Shown piece after piece: positions 34,301 through 45,078 of a DNA stretch of 64,000 bases; position 1 is the stretch's first letter; each line of letters opens with the position of its first letter. Source of the stretch: Sphaerolaimus hirsutus. Its lineage: Eukaryota; Nematoda; Chromadorea; Monhysterida; Sphaerolaimidae. The DNA lies in the NCBI GenBank assembly GCA_964036195.1, contig CAXIWS010000707.1, positions 45,464 to 109,463 on the forward strand, in the 5' to 3' direction. The position numbers were made by a program, and so were the translations under genes. The notes beneath the pieces are model-generated. The model was not told the DNA's origin, searched no databases, and worked only from the letters and a program-made list of their open reading frames with translations.

Positions 34301-37300
34301 TTTACATACATATAAAGCGGTTCCTGGCACTGGCGCCAGCCAACGCCAATAGCGCCATGGCGTGGCGCCTTTGTATGGCGCTAGCGCCAAAACGCCTTTA
34401 CATCCCTATATAGGGAAAAAAATTTAAGGGGGTGCGCTCGCCGGCGGCCCCCGTAAACAAGCAGCACCCCCGCTCAAAAATCCTGGATATGTCCCTGGGC
34501 AAAATATATATGGTCTTTGATGGTCGAAGGAAAAAAAGTGGAAGAAGTCACTAAAATAGATCAGAAAAAGCCAATTGAGGTGAAGCATAGCTAAAACAGG
34601 CATATAACTATGTCTCTAGCCAAAAATAGCGATTTTGAAGGTGATAATTTGGCAAAAATATCTTTAAATTTGCTGGATGGATGGTTGGTTGGATAGATAG
34701 ATAGATGATAGCTGGCACATTTGGGGGGGGGGGCAGCCCCCCACATTGGAGACCCCTGCTTTCTTTTTTTTGTAGTTGATGCTGAAAATGTTTGTGAATT
34801 GTACTGTGAATTTCTACCTGCCAAAAGTTTCTTTTCAAAATAACTACCATTTTTTTGGCCGGCCACGTGGTTTATTATTTGGCCAGTAAATTGGTGGGTG
34901 AATTGAGGTGGTGTTTAAAAAAATGGGTCTTACTCAGGGTTCAAAAAAATGTTTTTATACATTTCTATTTATGGGGAGGGATGCTTCATTTACTCAAAGA
35001 TCGATTGCTGGTCGATTTTAGGGGGGTTTGCCACCACCAAACCCCCTCCAATTGGAAACCCGCGTTCATGTCAAACTTTATGTAAATTTTCAGATTAGCA
35101 AAGCGTCGGCCAGTAATCTGCTGCCACGCATTGCTGGTTCGCTGCGGCAATTCCTGTTGTCACAAAGGCAACAAAGCCGCAATTTCCAGGCCTATGGGCA
35201 AAACAAACAAGAAGTCATGGATGTCATTGATGAGTTTTACAGCAAAACGCACATGCCCGCGGTTGTGGGCGCCCTGGATGGCAAAATTGTCACGATACAG
35301 TGCCCTACTGGTATAATTATTATGTCTTAATTTTTTCTATTCAATTTAGTAGTCACACAGCCTAAGTAAAAGTAATTTCCCTCACACGCAGAGAGTGGCA
35401 CTTTGAACTTCACCCACAAAGGCACTTACGGCAAGCAACTAATGGCCATCTGTGACGCAGCTGGATACGTGACCTGGTGGTCTATCGGCGCCTATGGTAG
35501 CCTACCCGATAGCGTTGTCTTTCAAATGACCGAATTCAAGAAGTCGATTTAGTGAGTTATTTTCTATCTTTAAATGGTGTCTTCCTCTGGGATAAGGGAA
35601 TTTCTAATTTTGAGACAGCCATACCATGCTGCCCGTTGGAAATGTAAGACCACTCTGGTCGAGATGAATTTCGACCTGCCCAACATGCAGACCCACCCTA
35701 CATGTAGCCGAGTTGTGTGTCAGAAAATTGATGTGCGAAAAAGAAAATAAATACATGTATTTATGACTTTCTTTTTTACTTTTCTTGTAACTTTTTATAG
35801 TGATGGTATGTTATAAGTTGAATAAAAAATTTAAATTGTCAGTTTTTCACTGAATTTAAGTAATCATCACTTTAAAGAAGTAAAATAAGTCATAAATATG
35901 CATAAATTTTCTTTCTTCGCACGCAACGCACATAAATATGTAAATATATACACATATTTATGTACAGAAATGTATGTATGTATGTATGTATGTATGTATG
36001 TATGTATGTATGTATGTATGTATGTATTTATTCATTTATTTATTTATGATTTGAGTACTAATATTCCAATTAACCTGCTACATGTCGGGCGGGCTACATG
36101 TCGGGCTGGTAGAAATACTTGTCGACACTACATGTTGAGCGGAGTTACAAGTCCAGGGGTGCCTGAGTCGGCGGAACGGGCTAGCAGTGACCTGTCTTCT
36201 TTGGACAAATTTTGAATCCAACAACAATGTGACTAGGGTTAAAACGGGATTGATTTTTGTGATCGGGATTGTTTTTTTGTTGAGATTTCGGCATCAGGAT
36301 TGATCATTTGGGATGGGGATTGGCTTTTTCACATTTCGGTATCGGTATCACAAAATCCCGAAATGTTTGGGGATTCAGGATCGGTATCCCGTTTCAAACC
36401 TAAATGTGACTGCAATGGAAAAAAATAAATATGTCTACAAGTCATCACTTATCTCTCTTCTCTACTCTATTTTTAGTAGAGCATTTCAATCACACATTCA
36501 CCCACCCAAATTATTTGATCACATTTCAGCAACGGCAATTTCAAGTGGCCAAAGGCGCTCCTGTTACCAGGGACTGACCCAGCGGATAGAAGGAATTATA
36601 TCCCGCCATACATAGTGGCAGACAGCGGGTTCGCCTATGAAACGCGGGTGCTGACACCGTTCCGAAATTCGACAAGGATGCCTCTCGAGTTCAAGCACCA
36701 TTTGTTCAACCACCGGTTGGTAAAATTCAATATCTATCATAAATACCGTATTTCGTTGAAATACCCCCCCCTCGAAATACCCCCCCCCTCTCGAGACCAC
36801 TATGAAACAATCACCCCCCCCTCGAAATACCCCCCCCCCCAGATTGAGTGTAAAGAGAACATACATGACAAATACTGCAGTTTGTGTTCTGCTTAGTGCA
36901 GAACACACGTTAAAACAATGTCGGAATCACATTAGAACAGTGTTTATACCATCTATGTACTAATATTAGTCTACAGGAGTCTATACATGTCAGTTATTGA
37001 TGCATTTTTCTACCCCAGCGCACATCACAAACAACGATTTTGTACTACAATTTCAAAAATTTCTGGCGAAATAATAACCCCACCTCGTTTTACCCCCTCC
37101 CCCCTCTCGGGAGCACTATGAAACAATCACACCCCGGGGGGTATTTCAAGGAAATACGGTACAGATTTTCCACCCTTTTTGTGTCAATATCTAAATGCAA
37201 TTTATCCCCTACTCAGGTTGTCGTCCGCACGCCGAATCATTGAGTGCGTATTTGGCCACCTTGCCGGGCGGTTCAGAATGTTCAAGGTGGCACTCGCACT

Positions 37301-38441
37301 CGCAAACGAAACCATTGACATAATTGTGGAAGTCGCCGTCTTGCTTCACAATTACCTCATTGAAAGCAGGAAGAACACCCGATTCACCTTTGAAAGTGGG
37401 GTTGGTTCTGAACAGGGTTGGGGGTTTCAAATGGGGTCCCGATTAGGGTGTCAACTTTCCGTTTTCCGTTTCCGCTTTCCGCAGGCAAATTTTTTTCCGT
37501 TTCCGTTTCCGTTTTCCGGCTGCTAAATTTTTTTTCCGTTTCCGTTTCCGTTTTTCCGGCCCATTTTCCGTTTTCCGGCTAAATTTTCCGTTTTTCCGTC
37601 TTTTTTTCCATTTTCCGGCTAAATTGTCTGTTTTTCCAACTTTTTTTCATTTTCCAGCTCAATTTTCTGTTGCCGAACTGGCAAACATGCATGAAGGTTC
37701 ATAATTATGTGAATTTTTTATATTTCTAGCAAGATTTCAGCAAATTTTTTTATTTATGGATAAATTTCTGCAAATTTTTTCCCATTTCCGGCAAAATTTC
37801 AGCAAGTTTTTTCCGTTTCCGGCATAATTGCAGCAAATTTTTCCGTTTCCGTTTCCGTTTTCCGGCAAGTTCAAAAAATTTTCCGTTTCCGTTTCCGTTT
37901 TCCGCCAAAAAGTTGTTGTTGACACCCTAGTCCCGATCCCGAAACTCCGATCTTGAAAATCCAATCCAATCCCATCCGTCCACAAAATCTGAAAAAATAA
38001 GTGCCAGAATATTGGCAAAGATCTCTGTCCCAAGACCCTCTAATCACGACCCTGAAATGTGAAAAAACCAAACAAATCCCGATCCCAAAATAGTAAAATA
38101 TCAATCCCGATCCTGAAAAGTCAATCCCATTTGATCACTAGTCAAAATAGTCTGTCAAACATTCATGGATATTCTTATCAAATCAATGTAATAATTATTC
38201 GTCACACTTTTTACAGCTCCAGCCGGGAGGCGGCGCTTGGGCTGAGCAGCCGCCGACTTCACGCGCGTATTCAGCCCAAACTAGTTCGACTTACAAAAAT
38301 CGCAGGAGCCGGCTGGTCGATTGGATTTCAAATGAGGGCCGATTAGAGTGGCAGGAGAGACAGCTCGTGGGTGAGCAAATGGATGATGATGAATCTATTG
38401 ATGAAAATGTGCCACCACCACCCGTGATTGATGGCCAATAA
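31381..38441 (+). CDS. PIF/Harbinger transposase, spliced and apparently intact
   Basis: Eight exons: 31381-31506, 31846-32115, 33259-33423, 35094-35310, 35392-35551, 36530-36715, 37217-37400, 38217-38441; all phases agree, giving about 510 residues with no stop. Exon 2 holds RRYWVRPGH, exon 3 LTPNEYDAILEGVR and LLEFMADG..SLTALA, as in the N-terminal half of the family. Exon 4 carries VVGALDGKIV (first catalytic Asp), exon 5 LMAICDAAGYV (second Asp), exon 6 IVADSGFA, exon 7 ARRIIECVFG (catalytic Glu) and exon 8 RLVDWISNEGRLEWQ at the end. It would cut and paste DNA with TIRs and 3-bp (TTA/TAA) target duplications. Introns 2, 3, 5, 6 and 7 carry MITEs. It could be an active transposase or a domesticated gene. 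Confidence 0.9.
32293..32876. mobile_element. hAT-type MITE, CGGGAT family
   Basis: TAGGGTTCAAACGGGAT ends, flanking octamers acaaggcc and acaagccc (7 of 8 equal). In transposase intron 2. Filled with (GATCCC)n. Confidence 0.8.
33424..33460 (+). repeat. (GTAG)n at a splice donor
   Basis: About eight GTAG units begin exactly at the donor of transposase exon 3, so several overlapping GTAGGT donors follow one another. Repeat-length change would not destroy the site. Confidence 0.8.
33480..33923. mobile_element. hAT-type MITE, CAGGGACGTATCC family
   Basis: Ends intact, with octamers agggtatc and ggggtatc (7 of 8). A second copy of the left terminal 15 bases is present in tandem at its left end. 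In transposase intron 3. Confidence 0.85.
34055..34497. mobile_element. hAT-type MITE, CAGGGACGTATCC family
   Basis: Ends CAGGGCCGTATCCAGG and CCTGGATATGTCCCTG with a perfect 8-bp duplication, ggcaaaat. In transposase intron 3, 130 bases after the previous copy. Confidence 0.9.
35968..36027 (+). repeat. (TATG)n microsatellite
   Basis: About 15 pure TATG units in transposase intron 5. Confidence 0.95.
36234..36402. mobile_element. hAT-type MITE, CGGGAT family, short copy
   Basis: Ends TAGGGTTAAAACGGGAT and ..CCCGTTTCAAACCTA with a perfect 8-bp duplication, aatgtgac. In transposase intron 5. Confidence 0.85.
36744..37161. mobile_element. MITE with TACCGTATTTCGTTGAA ends
   Basis: Inverted ends taccgtatttcgttgaaata and tatttcaaggaaatacggta with C-rich tracts, in transposase intron 6. 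Closely related to 63235-63698, with which it also shares an inner stretch (actgcagtttgtgttctg in either orientation). Confidence 0.75.
37444..37929. mobile_element. hAT-type MITE, CCGTTTCC-rich family, copy 3
   Basis: Ends TAGGGTGTCAACTTTCCG and ..TTGACACCCTA with a perfect 8-bp duplication, gtcccgat. It starts 44 bases after the donor of transposase exon 7. Confidence 0.9.
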
Positions 38442-38862
38442 GTCGGTACAAAAAAATTTTATGGCCATGCGCGCGCTAGGATTTAAACGGGACCGCAGTG
38501 CCCATCAAGGACGTATCCCAGGGAGGGGGGTGATGAAGACCCCCTACCCCCCTGTCCATTCTACAAAATGTATTTCTAGCAATCAGTCTCTGAGACCGTG
38601 ATACTGGCTTCCAAAGTGGAGATGACCCACCCCGACCCCCCCCCCCCGCGTTTTGCCTTCTTTTCCTCGAAAAGCCTATATATTTTGCCACAGGGAAACC
38701 CCCCTCCACAACCCCACCCCCCAACCCCCAAACCCCCACCCCTGCTGGTCTCGCTTGAACCCTAGTGTGCGCGCGCTATATTTGTGTGCGAAAATCTGCC
38801 AATCAATCGCTGTGCGCGCGTGCGTGCGCGTGTGCGTTTCTGTTGTGCATGCATTTCTGTCG

Positions 38863-38893
<31 letters not shown>

Positions 38894-40061
38894 CTGTCTG
38901 TCTGTAAATATGTTGTAAAATAATTTTGTGTCAGCATTTCAAAGTTGAATTTTATTTATATTTTTTATTGTTTGTCTTTCTTTTTTCAGATGTTCCACCA
39001 TGTTTTCTCCATGTCTTGTTCTAAGATTTCTTGTTTTTCTATATTTCAGACTTCTGATGTCTTGTTCAGACTTTATGCGTTTCTTTTTCATATGTTGATC
39101 GGTTGATCATCATAACTAGTTCACATTGTTTTTACGTTTTATTTGTACTGTATTTCCTCAAAATACCCCCACATTTAACACCCCTACCTCAAAATTTGCA
39201 CTCTGAAAAGAAACCACCAGGGGGGTAATTCGAGGAAATAATGGTGTATCTGTTTCGGGTTTGAAGAGCTTTTTTGCTGAATTGAGGTCGCTCATGTATT
39301 AATTGTGAAAGCTTATTTGAAATCATAATTTGAATAAAATACAATTTGTTTTTATGCATATGCATTTGTGGAATTGATGGTCTCAGCTAGGGATGGAAAA
39401 ATATTTTTTTTGAAGACCGACCCTGTTTGTTTAAAAGACATTTTTTTTAACAAGACGGTTTTTTTAAAAGCTCCCACATATGGTTGTGAGTCAACATATA
39501 CAGGTATATCAGGCAGGTGACAGTACTTAATAATGTTATATATAGCCATATAATGGCTGTAGAGCCATGGGATAGCATTATAAGTGGTGATTTCTGTCAA
39601 AAATATCTGTTTTTTGTTTACTCGTTATATATATTGGCTTTTGTCTAACATTCATGACTTGAGCTGAAGTTGGCCATGGAATAGGCCTCTGTTTTTAAAA
39701 AGACTGTTTTTTAAAAAAAGGCCATCCCTAGTCTCAGCTGATCATCACTCACGACATTTTAAAACCACGTTTTTTGAAATGAAAATTGAAAAGTGAATTT
39801 TTCTACATTTTTCATCGCTGGCTGCCTATGAGAAAAGTAGCTACACTAACTAACAAAGATAACTCCATGCGTGTCGATTTTGCAACAAACAGCCTTCAAT
39901 TTTCAACATGAAAACGTGGTTGACGACAAGTACGTGGTTGACAAGTGAAGTCAAATTTTCTGTCATTAAATCAAAAACGTGTGAATACTGCTTTTTGAAC
40001 ACCTCAGACGGCTTAATAATTCTTATAGGCACTTCACTTCACGCTGATATACTGCTACATT
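38442..40061. other. Intergenic region with microsatellite and MITEs
   Basis: Holds a (GT)n run (38870-38900), a C-rich stretch, a TACCGTATTTCC-type MITE relic (39147-39245) and the element at 39388-39730. No exon found. Confidence 0.6.
39388..39730. mobile_element. hAT-type MITE, TAGGGATGG family
   Basis: Ends TAGGGATGGAAAAA and ..GGCCATCCCTA with a perfect 8-bp duplication, gtctcagc. The inside is similar to the larger repeat at 26703. A relative runs from about 19675 to 20108. Confidence 0.85.
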
Positions 40062-40726
40062 ATGGACCAACGACCCATATTCCCATGCCCGTTCTGCTCA
40101 GCTGTGTACTATGACAACTGGCTGCTACACATTCATGCTAGCACAGCACACCCTGTTCAGCTCTACCACGCTCTCAGCGGAAAAAATCCAAAGGTGTGCA
40201 GGACAGGTTTTTCATGGGGGTTTTAATGACAGGTTTTTCACTGTATTTCAATTGGTGAGATTTGAGTGAGTGTGCTGTTATATTTTGTTTGAAAGTAGTT
40301 TTCCAACTAGGGTATTTGCTTGAATGATTACCCCCTGTAAGATTAGTGAGGAAAAAATACCCCCCCCCCTGACGCATGATAAATTTTATTATATGTCTCA
40401 TCTGAACAATTTGTTTAACGAGTTGATAGAAACAAGCTTGAAAATTCTGACGATATAATAATTCCTCCCCATGAATAATACATCATCAAAATAGTCTGAC
40501 GAAATAATAATAAAAATCCCCCTGGGGGATTATTCAAGCAAATACGATCAACTGTAAATTTCGGAAATAACAACTTTGCTATGCATTCCTGAGAGTTACA
40601 CGGGGGGTGGGATTATTCAAGGATATGTGATAGTCACTTTTTGTCATGCAGGGAAAGGGCAAACGCCCGGCCAAATGCGCAGACAGGTGCACTGAACACG
40701 GACACAAAAGGAAAAAGGGCAAGTAA
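40062..40726 (+). CDS. Tiny two-exon zinc-finger protein (68 residues)
   Basis: Exon 1 (40062-40193, 44 codons) starts MDQRPIFPCPFC and has Cys-x2-Cys followed by LLHIHASTAH, a C2H2-like finger. Exon 2 (40652-40726) follows in phase 0, has CADRCTEHGH and ends in a Lys/Arg tail before TAA. Splice sites are AAG/GTGTGC and TGTCATGCAG. The intron carries a MITE (about 40310-40550). A DNA- or RNA-binding role is an inference. Harbinger elements usually encode a separate DNA-binding protein, so its place 1.6 kb after the transposase is suggestive. It is short, so chance is possible, but two metal-site-like clusters plus a clean splice make it likely real. Confidence 0.6.
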
Positions 40727-41213
40727 GGTGTAAAAAACTAGAAGATAATGTGATCTCATTTTGATGGGACGTAGTTGGAATCTCAACACACGCTAGTTGG
40801 CAAGAGCATCAAATGTCAATCTGGTTCTCATCCCAATTCAGAGCTTGCTCAGGAGTGACACTACACATCGTGTGGCCATATACTTCATGCACACACAGTT
40901 TGTATTTACATACTGATACAGCAATACAGCATTCATTGACATAAATCATTTTTACCGGTTGCCATTTGGTGTTCTTGTTTGCTAGCGTGTGTATTTTCGC
41001 GGCCTGTTTATTGACTAGGATGTTTTGTCTTGTCTTTAAAGAATTCTCCACTCGTTGTTCATGTTTTTCTGATGTAAAATATGAATTTGAATCAAAATAA
41101 AAATTATTCAAAATCACAACCAAAGAAATTAATTATAAATAAATAACACTTCATTTACGCATGGTGAGATGGCGGTACAATTAGAGTAGAGTACAGTAAA
41201 AACTACTTTACAT

Positions 41214-41342
41214 ACCGTATATCCTCGAATAAGTCACCAGGGGAGTTACTTTTTCATGCAATGAATAAATGAGTGGGTGAGGGAGTTATATTTTTCCTCG
41301 GTCAGCTAACAAGGAGGGAGTTATTCAAGGATTTACGGTATT
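41214..41342. mobile_element. MITE with TACCGTATATCCTCGAA ends
   Basis: Inverted ends taccgtatatcctcgaata and tattcaaggatttacggta; 129 bases, no gene. Confidence 0.75.
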
Positions 41343-41344
41343 AG

Positions 41345-41609
41345 GCAGCGTTTGTAATCGTCGCAGAGAATGCTACAAAAATTTCCATCAATTCTCATTT
41401 GTCGTAGCCACATTCACCTTTGTCGTAGCTAGACGCCATTTCTCGGATTCCATCGCGGCTGATTTCGATATTTTTGCTTGTCGGAGTTATCGAGGCTAAA
41501 AGGTCGTCACACTCTTCAAAATCTGAAATTTTTTTGTCATTTTCATCAAAAAGCGTCAGTGACGACAAAAATTTTCTGTCGTCACCAAAAATCCGTGTAA
41601 ACAGGGCCT
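41345..41609. mobile_element. Harbinger-like MITE or terminal sequence facing left
   Basis: The right end, CCAAAAATCCGTGTAAAC then agggcc and TTA, mirrors the sequence at 4849. The left end, TTAGGCAGCGTTTGT, could pair with it in a 265-bp MITE with TTA duplications. Either it is a stand-alone Harbinger MITE, or only its right part is the end of the large element that would start at 4849. It ends 16 bases before the next gene's start codon. Confidence 0.55.
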
Positions 41610-41625
41610 TAAAATTCCAGAATCA

Positions 41626-44202
41626 ATGAGCGCAACCATGACCATCATGAAGGTTCTGTTCACCATTTTACTGATCGCTGGCGTGTCCAACAGTTTACTC
41701 GATGGACCCTGCGATCAAATTTTATGTAATTGTTTCGGAACTGAGGCTAAATGCGTAGTGAAGGCGCATTATGATCTTTCTGGGTTAGAAATTTTCACTT
41801 TTATTCAAAATTGGATAAAGAATTGAATTTTTATTTATTAAAATTGGATAAAAAATTGAGTTTTTATTAAAATTGAGAAAATGATCAAATTTCTTAAATA
41901 AGTTTGTAAAAAAATCAAATTTCTTGTGAAGAGAATAAAATTTCTTGAATAAAGTTGAGAAAATAATTAAGTATAAATATTTTTGCAGGTATGTCGCTGA
42001 AAATACTATCAAGGATGTCCAAGTTGAGGCCCCTTTCCCAGAATTGTGCGAAAAAATGCGCGGTTTATTTTCGGCCCATGATGTATTTTATTGTTCGGTA
42101 TGTTTATTGTCGGAATTTGGACAATTTTTTGGGTGTTTGAAAATTGTTGGAATTTGGATAGATTTTTAGGTGTTGTAAAATTGGGAATTGGTTTCCATTA
42201 TTTTGGGTATAGAGTTGGAGTGGGTTGGAAAGTTAGGTAATATATTGGGACAGGATTCTTTATTGAGTTTCGCAAATTATTTAAAGGCATTCGCTGGTGC
42301 CCCGACCACCATCAGTGTGCCCGACAACGACCCCGTCAACATGCTCGCCAGCGCGCACGGCGCGGCTTCTGGCACCGCATTCGACACCAACAGCGGTACT
42401 TCAGGGGAAAAGAAAAATGGTTGGGCGGCCGTCAAAATGCTGGTACGTTTTTAATATCGAATGTATGAATAAGGGGTAAAAATCTGCAATAAATTGTATG
42501 CAGACAACTGAAACTACTGTGAATGCTGACACTGGTGGTGTTTATGGTGGCATTACAGCCACACCTACTAGCACCACAAAAATGACCACAGACACCACAT
42601 CACCGATCGGCACACAAAAATATATGTATTATAGAGAGGGTGGTGAAATCAAACGCTGCAAAGTGTACTCGGTCACATGCAACTGTGATGCATGTGCTGA
42701 AAAGTGCCCTTGCTCAACACAAAAACCATGCACTCGGTGGACACCTTATACTGTTTGGGTGTGTGATTTTTTGATGACATAATTTTTCAATTTCGATTTT
42801 GATCATCATATTCGATTTTGATCATCATATTTTTTAGATTTCTCCGCGACCCACCACACCCGCTCCACCCACCACACCCGCTCCACCCTCCACCCCTTGC
42901 CAATGCTCACACCCTACCCCGGAACCATGCATTTGCGCACCCCCGGAACCGTGCATTTGCACACCCCCGGAACCGTGCATTTGCGCACCCCTGGAACCGC
43001 AGATTTGCCCACCCCCGGAACCATGCATTTGTGCATCTCTGAAACCGCACATTTGCCCATCCCCGGAACCGTGTATTTGTGCACCCCCGGAACCATGCAT
43101 TTGCGCACCCCCAGAACCGTGCATTTGCGCACCCCCAGAACCGTGCATTTGCGCATCTGTGGAACCGTGCATCTGTACAACCCCAGAACCTGATACGCAG
43201 GTCATTTTTATGTTTTTATATAAATTTTATTTATGAATGAATTCAATAAATCATATGAATTTTTCCCTGTCCAGAAAGCTCCACCCCTTACACCCCCCTC
43301 CAAATGTGATTTCCATCAAGCTGTGGGTGAGGTGCTTAAAGATAAAAATTATCTTTGGAGACTCTGCGAGCAACACTTTGCACCATTTTTTCTGTGAGTC
43401 GATCATGTCAAATTTTATGAGTTTCTGTCATTAGAATTTGCTAAATGTTGAATTTTTTGACAGAAACCCTACAATGGAAACTGAAAAAGTGTCTACATCA
43501 GTAACTAGCACTGTTATGGACTCTACTGATGGTGTCGATGTACCATCAGTAGTGCAAAATGACGTGAGATATGATGTTGCATCGGTGCTAGATGGTGGTG
43601 GAACTGTTTCACCAGATGGAACAACTCAGGGACAAATTAAGGTACTTATAGAATAGAATGTCCTACAGTGTCCTAATATTTATGTTTACCCCAACTTACA
43701 ATACTACCTCTTTACGTTCAATTAACACATTTTATACCTCAATGCACAATGTACTAAAATTTATGTTTGTAATAATTCTGATATGCAAAAATCTCTGAAC
43801 TCATTTTTCAGCTGACACATATCACTGAACATCAGCAGGACTATTCCGACTTGTTCACCTGGGTCAGCCTGGTCGCGATTATCATGCAGGGTTTTGGTAC
43901 GGTTTGGATCGGTTGGGGTGCGCGCAACCTCAAGGAATTTTTTTTGGTGAGATATAGATGTTTTGAAGTTTCGATGTGGTGATGATAAATGGGGAAAAAC
44001 AATCAATTTACCTTTACCACAGGCTTTAGTCGAATCGTGCAAAAAGCATTGTTGCAAGAGCAAAAAAGCGTCCAAGAGTAAAAAAATCTCCAAATGTGAT
44101 ATAGAGATGCGTGATATGGGTCACGCTGAGCCAGAATTCGGTTATTTGAAGGAGGGTGAGCGCGACAATATAAATATGCGCGATCTGGTCGATAGTGTTT
44201 GA
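41626..44202 (+). CDS. Spliced Cys-rich single-pass membrane glycoprotein
   Basis: Nine exons with canonical borders and matching phases: 41626-41783, 41989-42097, 42254-42442, 42504-42758, 42838-43200, 43275-43393, 43464-43641, 43812-43946, 44023-44202; about 561 residues, no stop. It begins with a signal peptide (MKVLFTILLIAGVSNS after a short lead), then Cys pairs (DQILCNCFG), a Ser/Thr-rich part, a cluster CNCDACAEKCPCS, an array of 8-residue PPEPCICA units in exon 5, an acidic Ser/Thr stretch, one membrane span in exon 8 (WVSLVAIIMQGFGTVW), then juxtamembrane CKKHCCKSKK (possible acylation) and a short tail. The layout is that of a type I surface protein. It could be host, or a surface protein of the neighbouring virus-like element; no family was recognised. 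Confidence 0.75.
42905..43190 (+). repeat. 24-bp tandem repeat coding for PPEPCICA
   Basis: About eleven copies of a 24-bp unit (ccggaaccatgcatttgcgca type) inside exon 5 of the glycoprotein gene. In frame it gives Pro-Pro-Glu-Pro-Cys-Ile-Cys-Ala with two Cys per unit; a few units vary (Gln or His for Cys). Confidence 0.9.
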
Positions 44203-44422
44203 AAAATATGCCTTTTCGGTTATAAATATTCATTGAAAAATCATCAGAAAATCCCTGAAAAACCCCTGAAAAAATCCCTGAAAAACAGCTGGAAAAATTC
44301 AGTGAAATCCCAGAAAAAACTTTGTAATATAGTAAATATATTGATATACTCGATGTAATATAGTAAATATATTGATATACTCGATATTTTTTCTGACCTT
44401 ATCGTTCAATTTGGTGCACGGT

Positions 44423-45078
44423 ATGGCCCAGCAACAGCAAAATATGGTGGCGGACATGAATAGCCTGCGCAGTTGGTTTATCTGGGGTGAAAAGTACCAT
44501 TTATCTGGGTTGAATCTGGGGTGAAAAGTACCATTTATCTGGGTTGAAAAGTGCAGTTTATTTTGGGTGAAAAGTATGTATTTTAAATCAAACTACCCAT
44601 TTCCCAAGCTACATTTACTTATTTCCCAAGCTATCCAAAAATATAGCACGTGTTGAAAAGTGTATATTTTAAATCAAACTACTCATTTTCCAAGCTATCC
44701 AAAATGTAGCGTGTGTATTCTAAATAAAATTACTCATTTCCCAAGCTTTCCAAATCTGTATTTAAAGTCACACATTTTTCAGATGAAATTTTCACCATTC
44801 GCCATCGGCAACAGGACACTTTCGGCGTCCAGCAGCAGGTCTCCGCTAGCACTGTCGGTGTCCAGCAGCAGGTCGCGGGCGGCAATGTAGGCGAATTGAT
44901 CAATTTGAACAGGTGCCACCCCAAACCCTGTAAAAAAGACATGCGTGGGGTTAGTGGAGGTGTCGCAGGGGGCGGTGGAGCTGGTAGTGCGCTGGCCGGG
45001 TGGTTTGAAGCCGGCTGTGCCGCTGGATTCATGGCGCGACACTACATGGTACGTTTTTTTGTGTCCCTATGTCTGTAG
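44423..45078 (+). CDS. Two-exon gene, Gln-rich then Gly-rich hydrophobic protein
   Basis: Exon 1 (44423-44486) starts MAQQQQNMVADMN; exon 2 starts at 44783 after TTTTTCAG and joins in phase (g+at gives Asp). The second exon has a duplicated GVQQQV, a Cys pair (NRCHPKPCKK) and a Gly/Ala-rich, mildly hydrophobic segment (VAGGGGAGSALAGWFEAGCA). It reads to TAG at 45076-45078, inside a perfect palindrome, or splices out at GTACGT (45049). Between the exons are tandem copies of ggtgaaaagtaccatttatc. Function unknown. It follows the glycoprotein gene in the same direction. Confidence 0.6.

Noticed and set aside
40809..41123. 104-residue minus-strand frame with several Cys
   Set aside because: Possible exon, but no convincing acceptor or donor and no partner exon; left out for lack of support.
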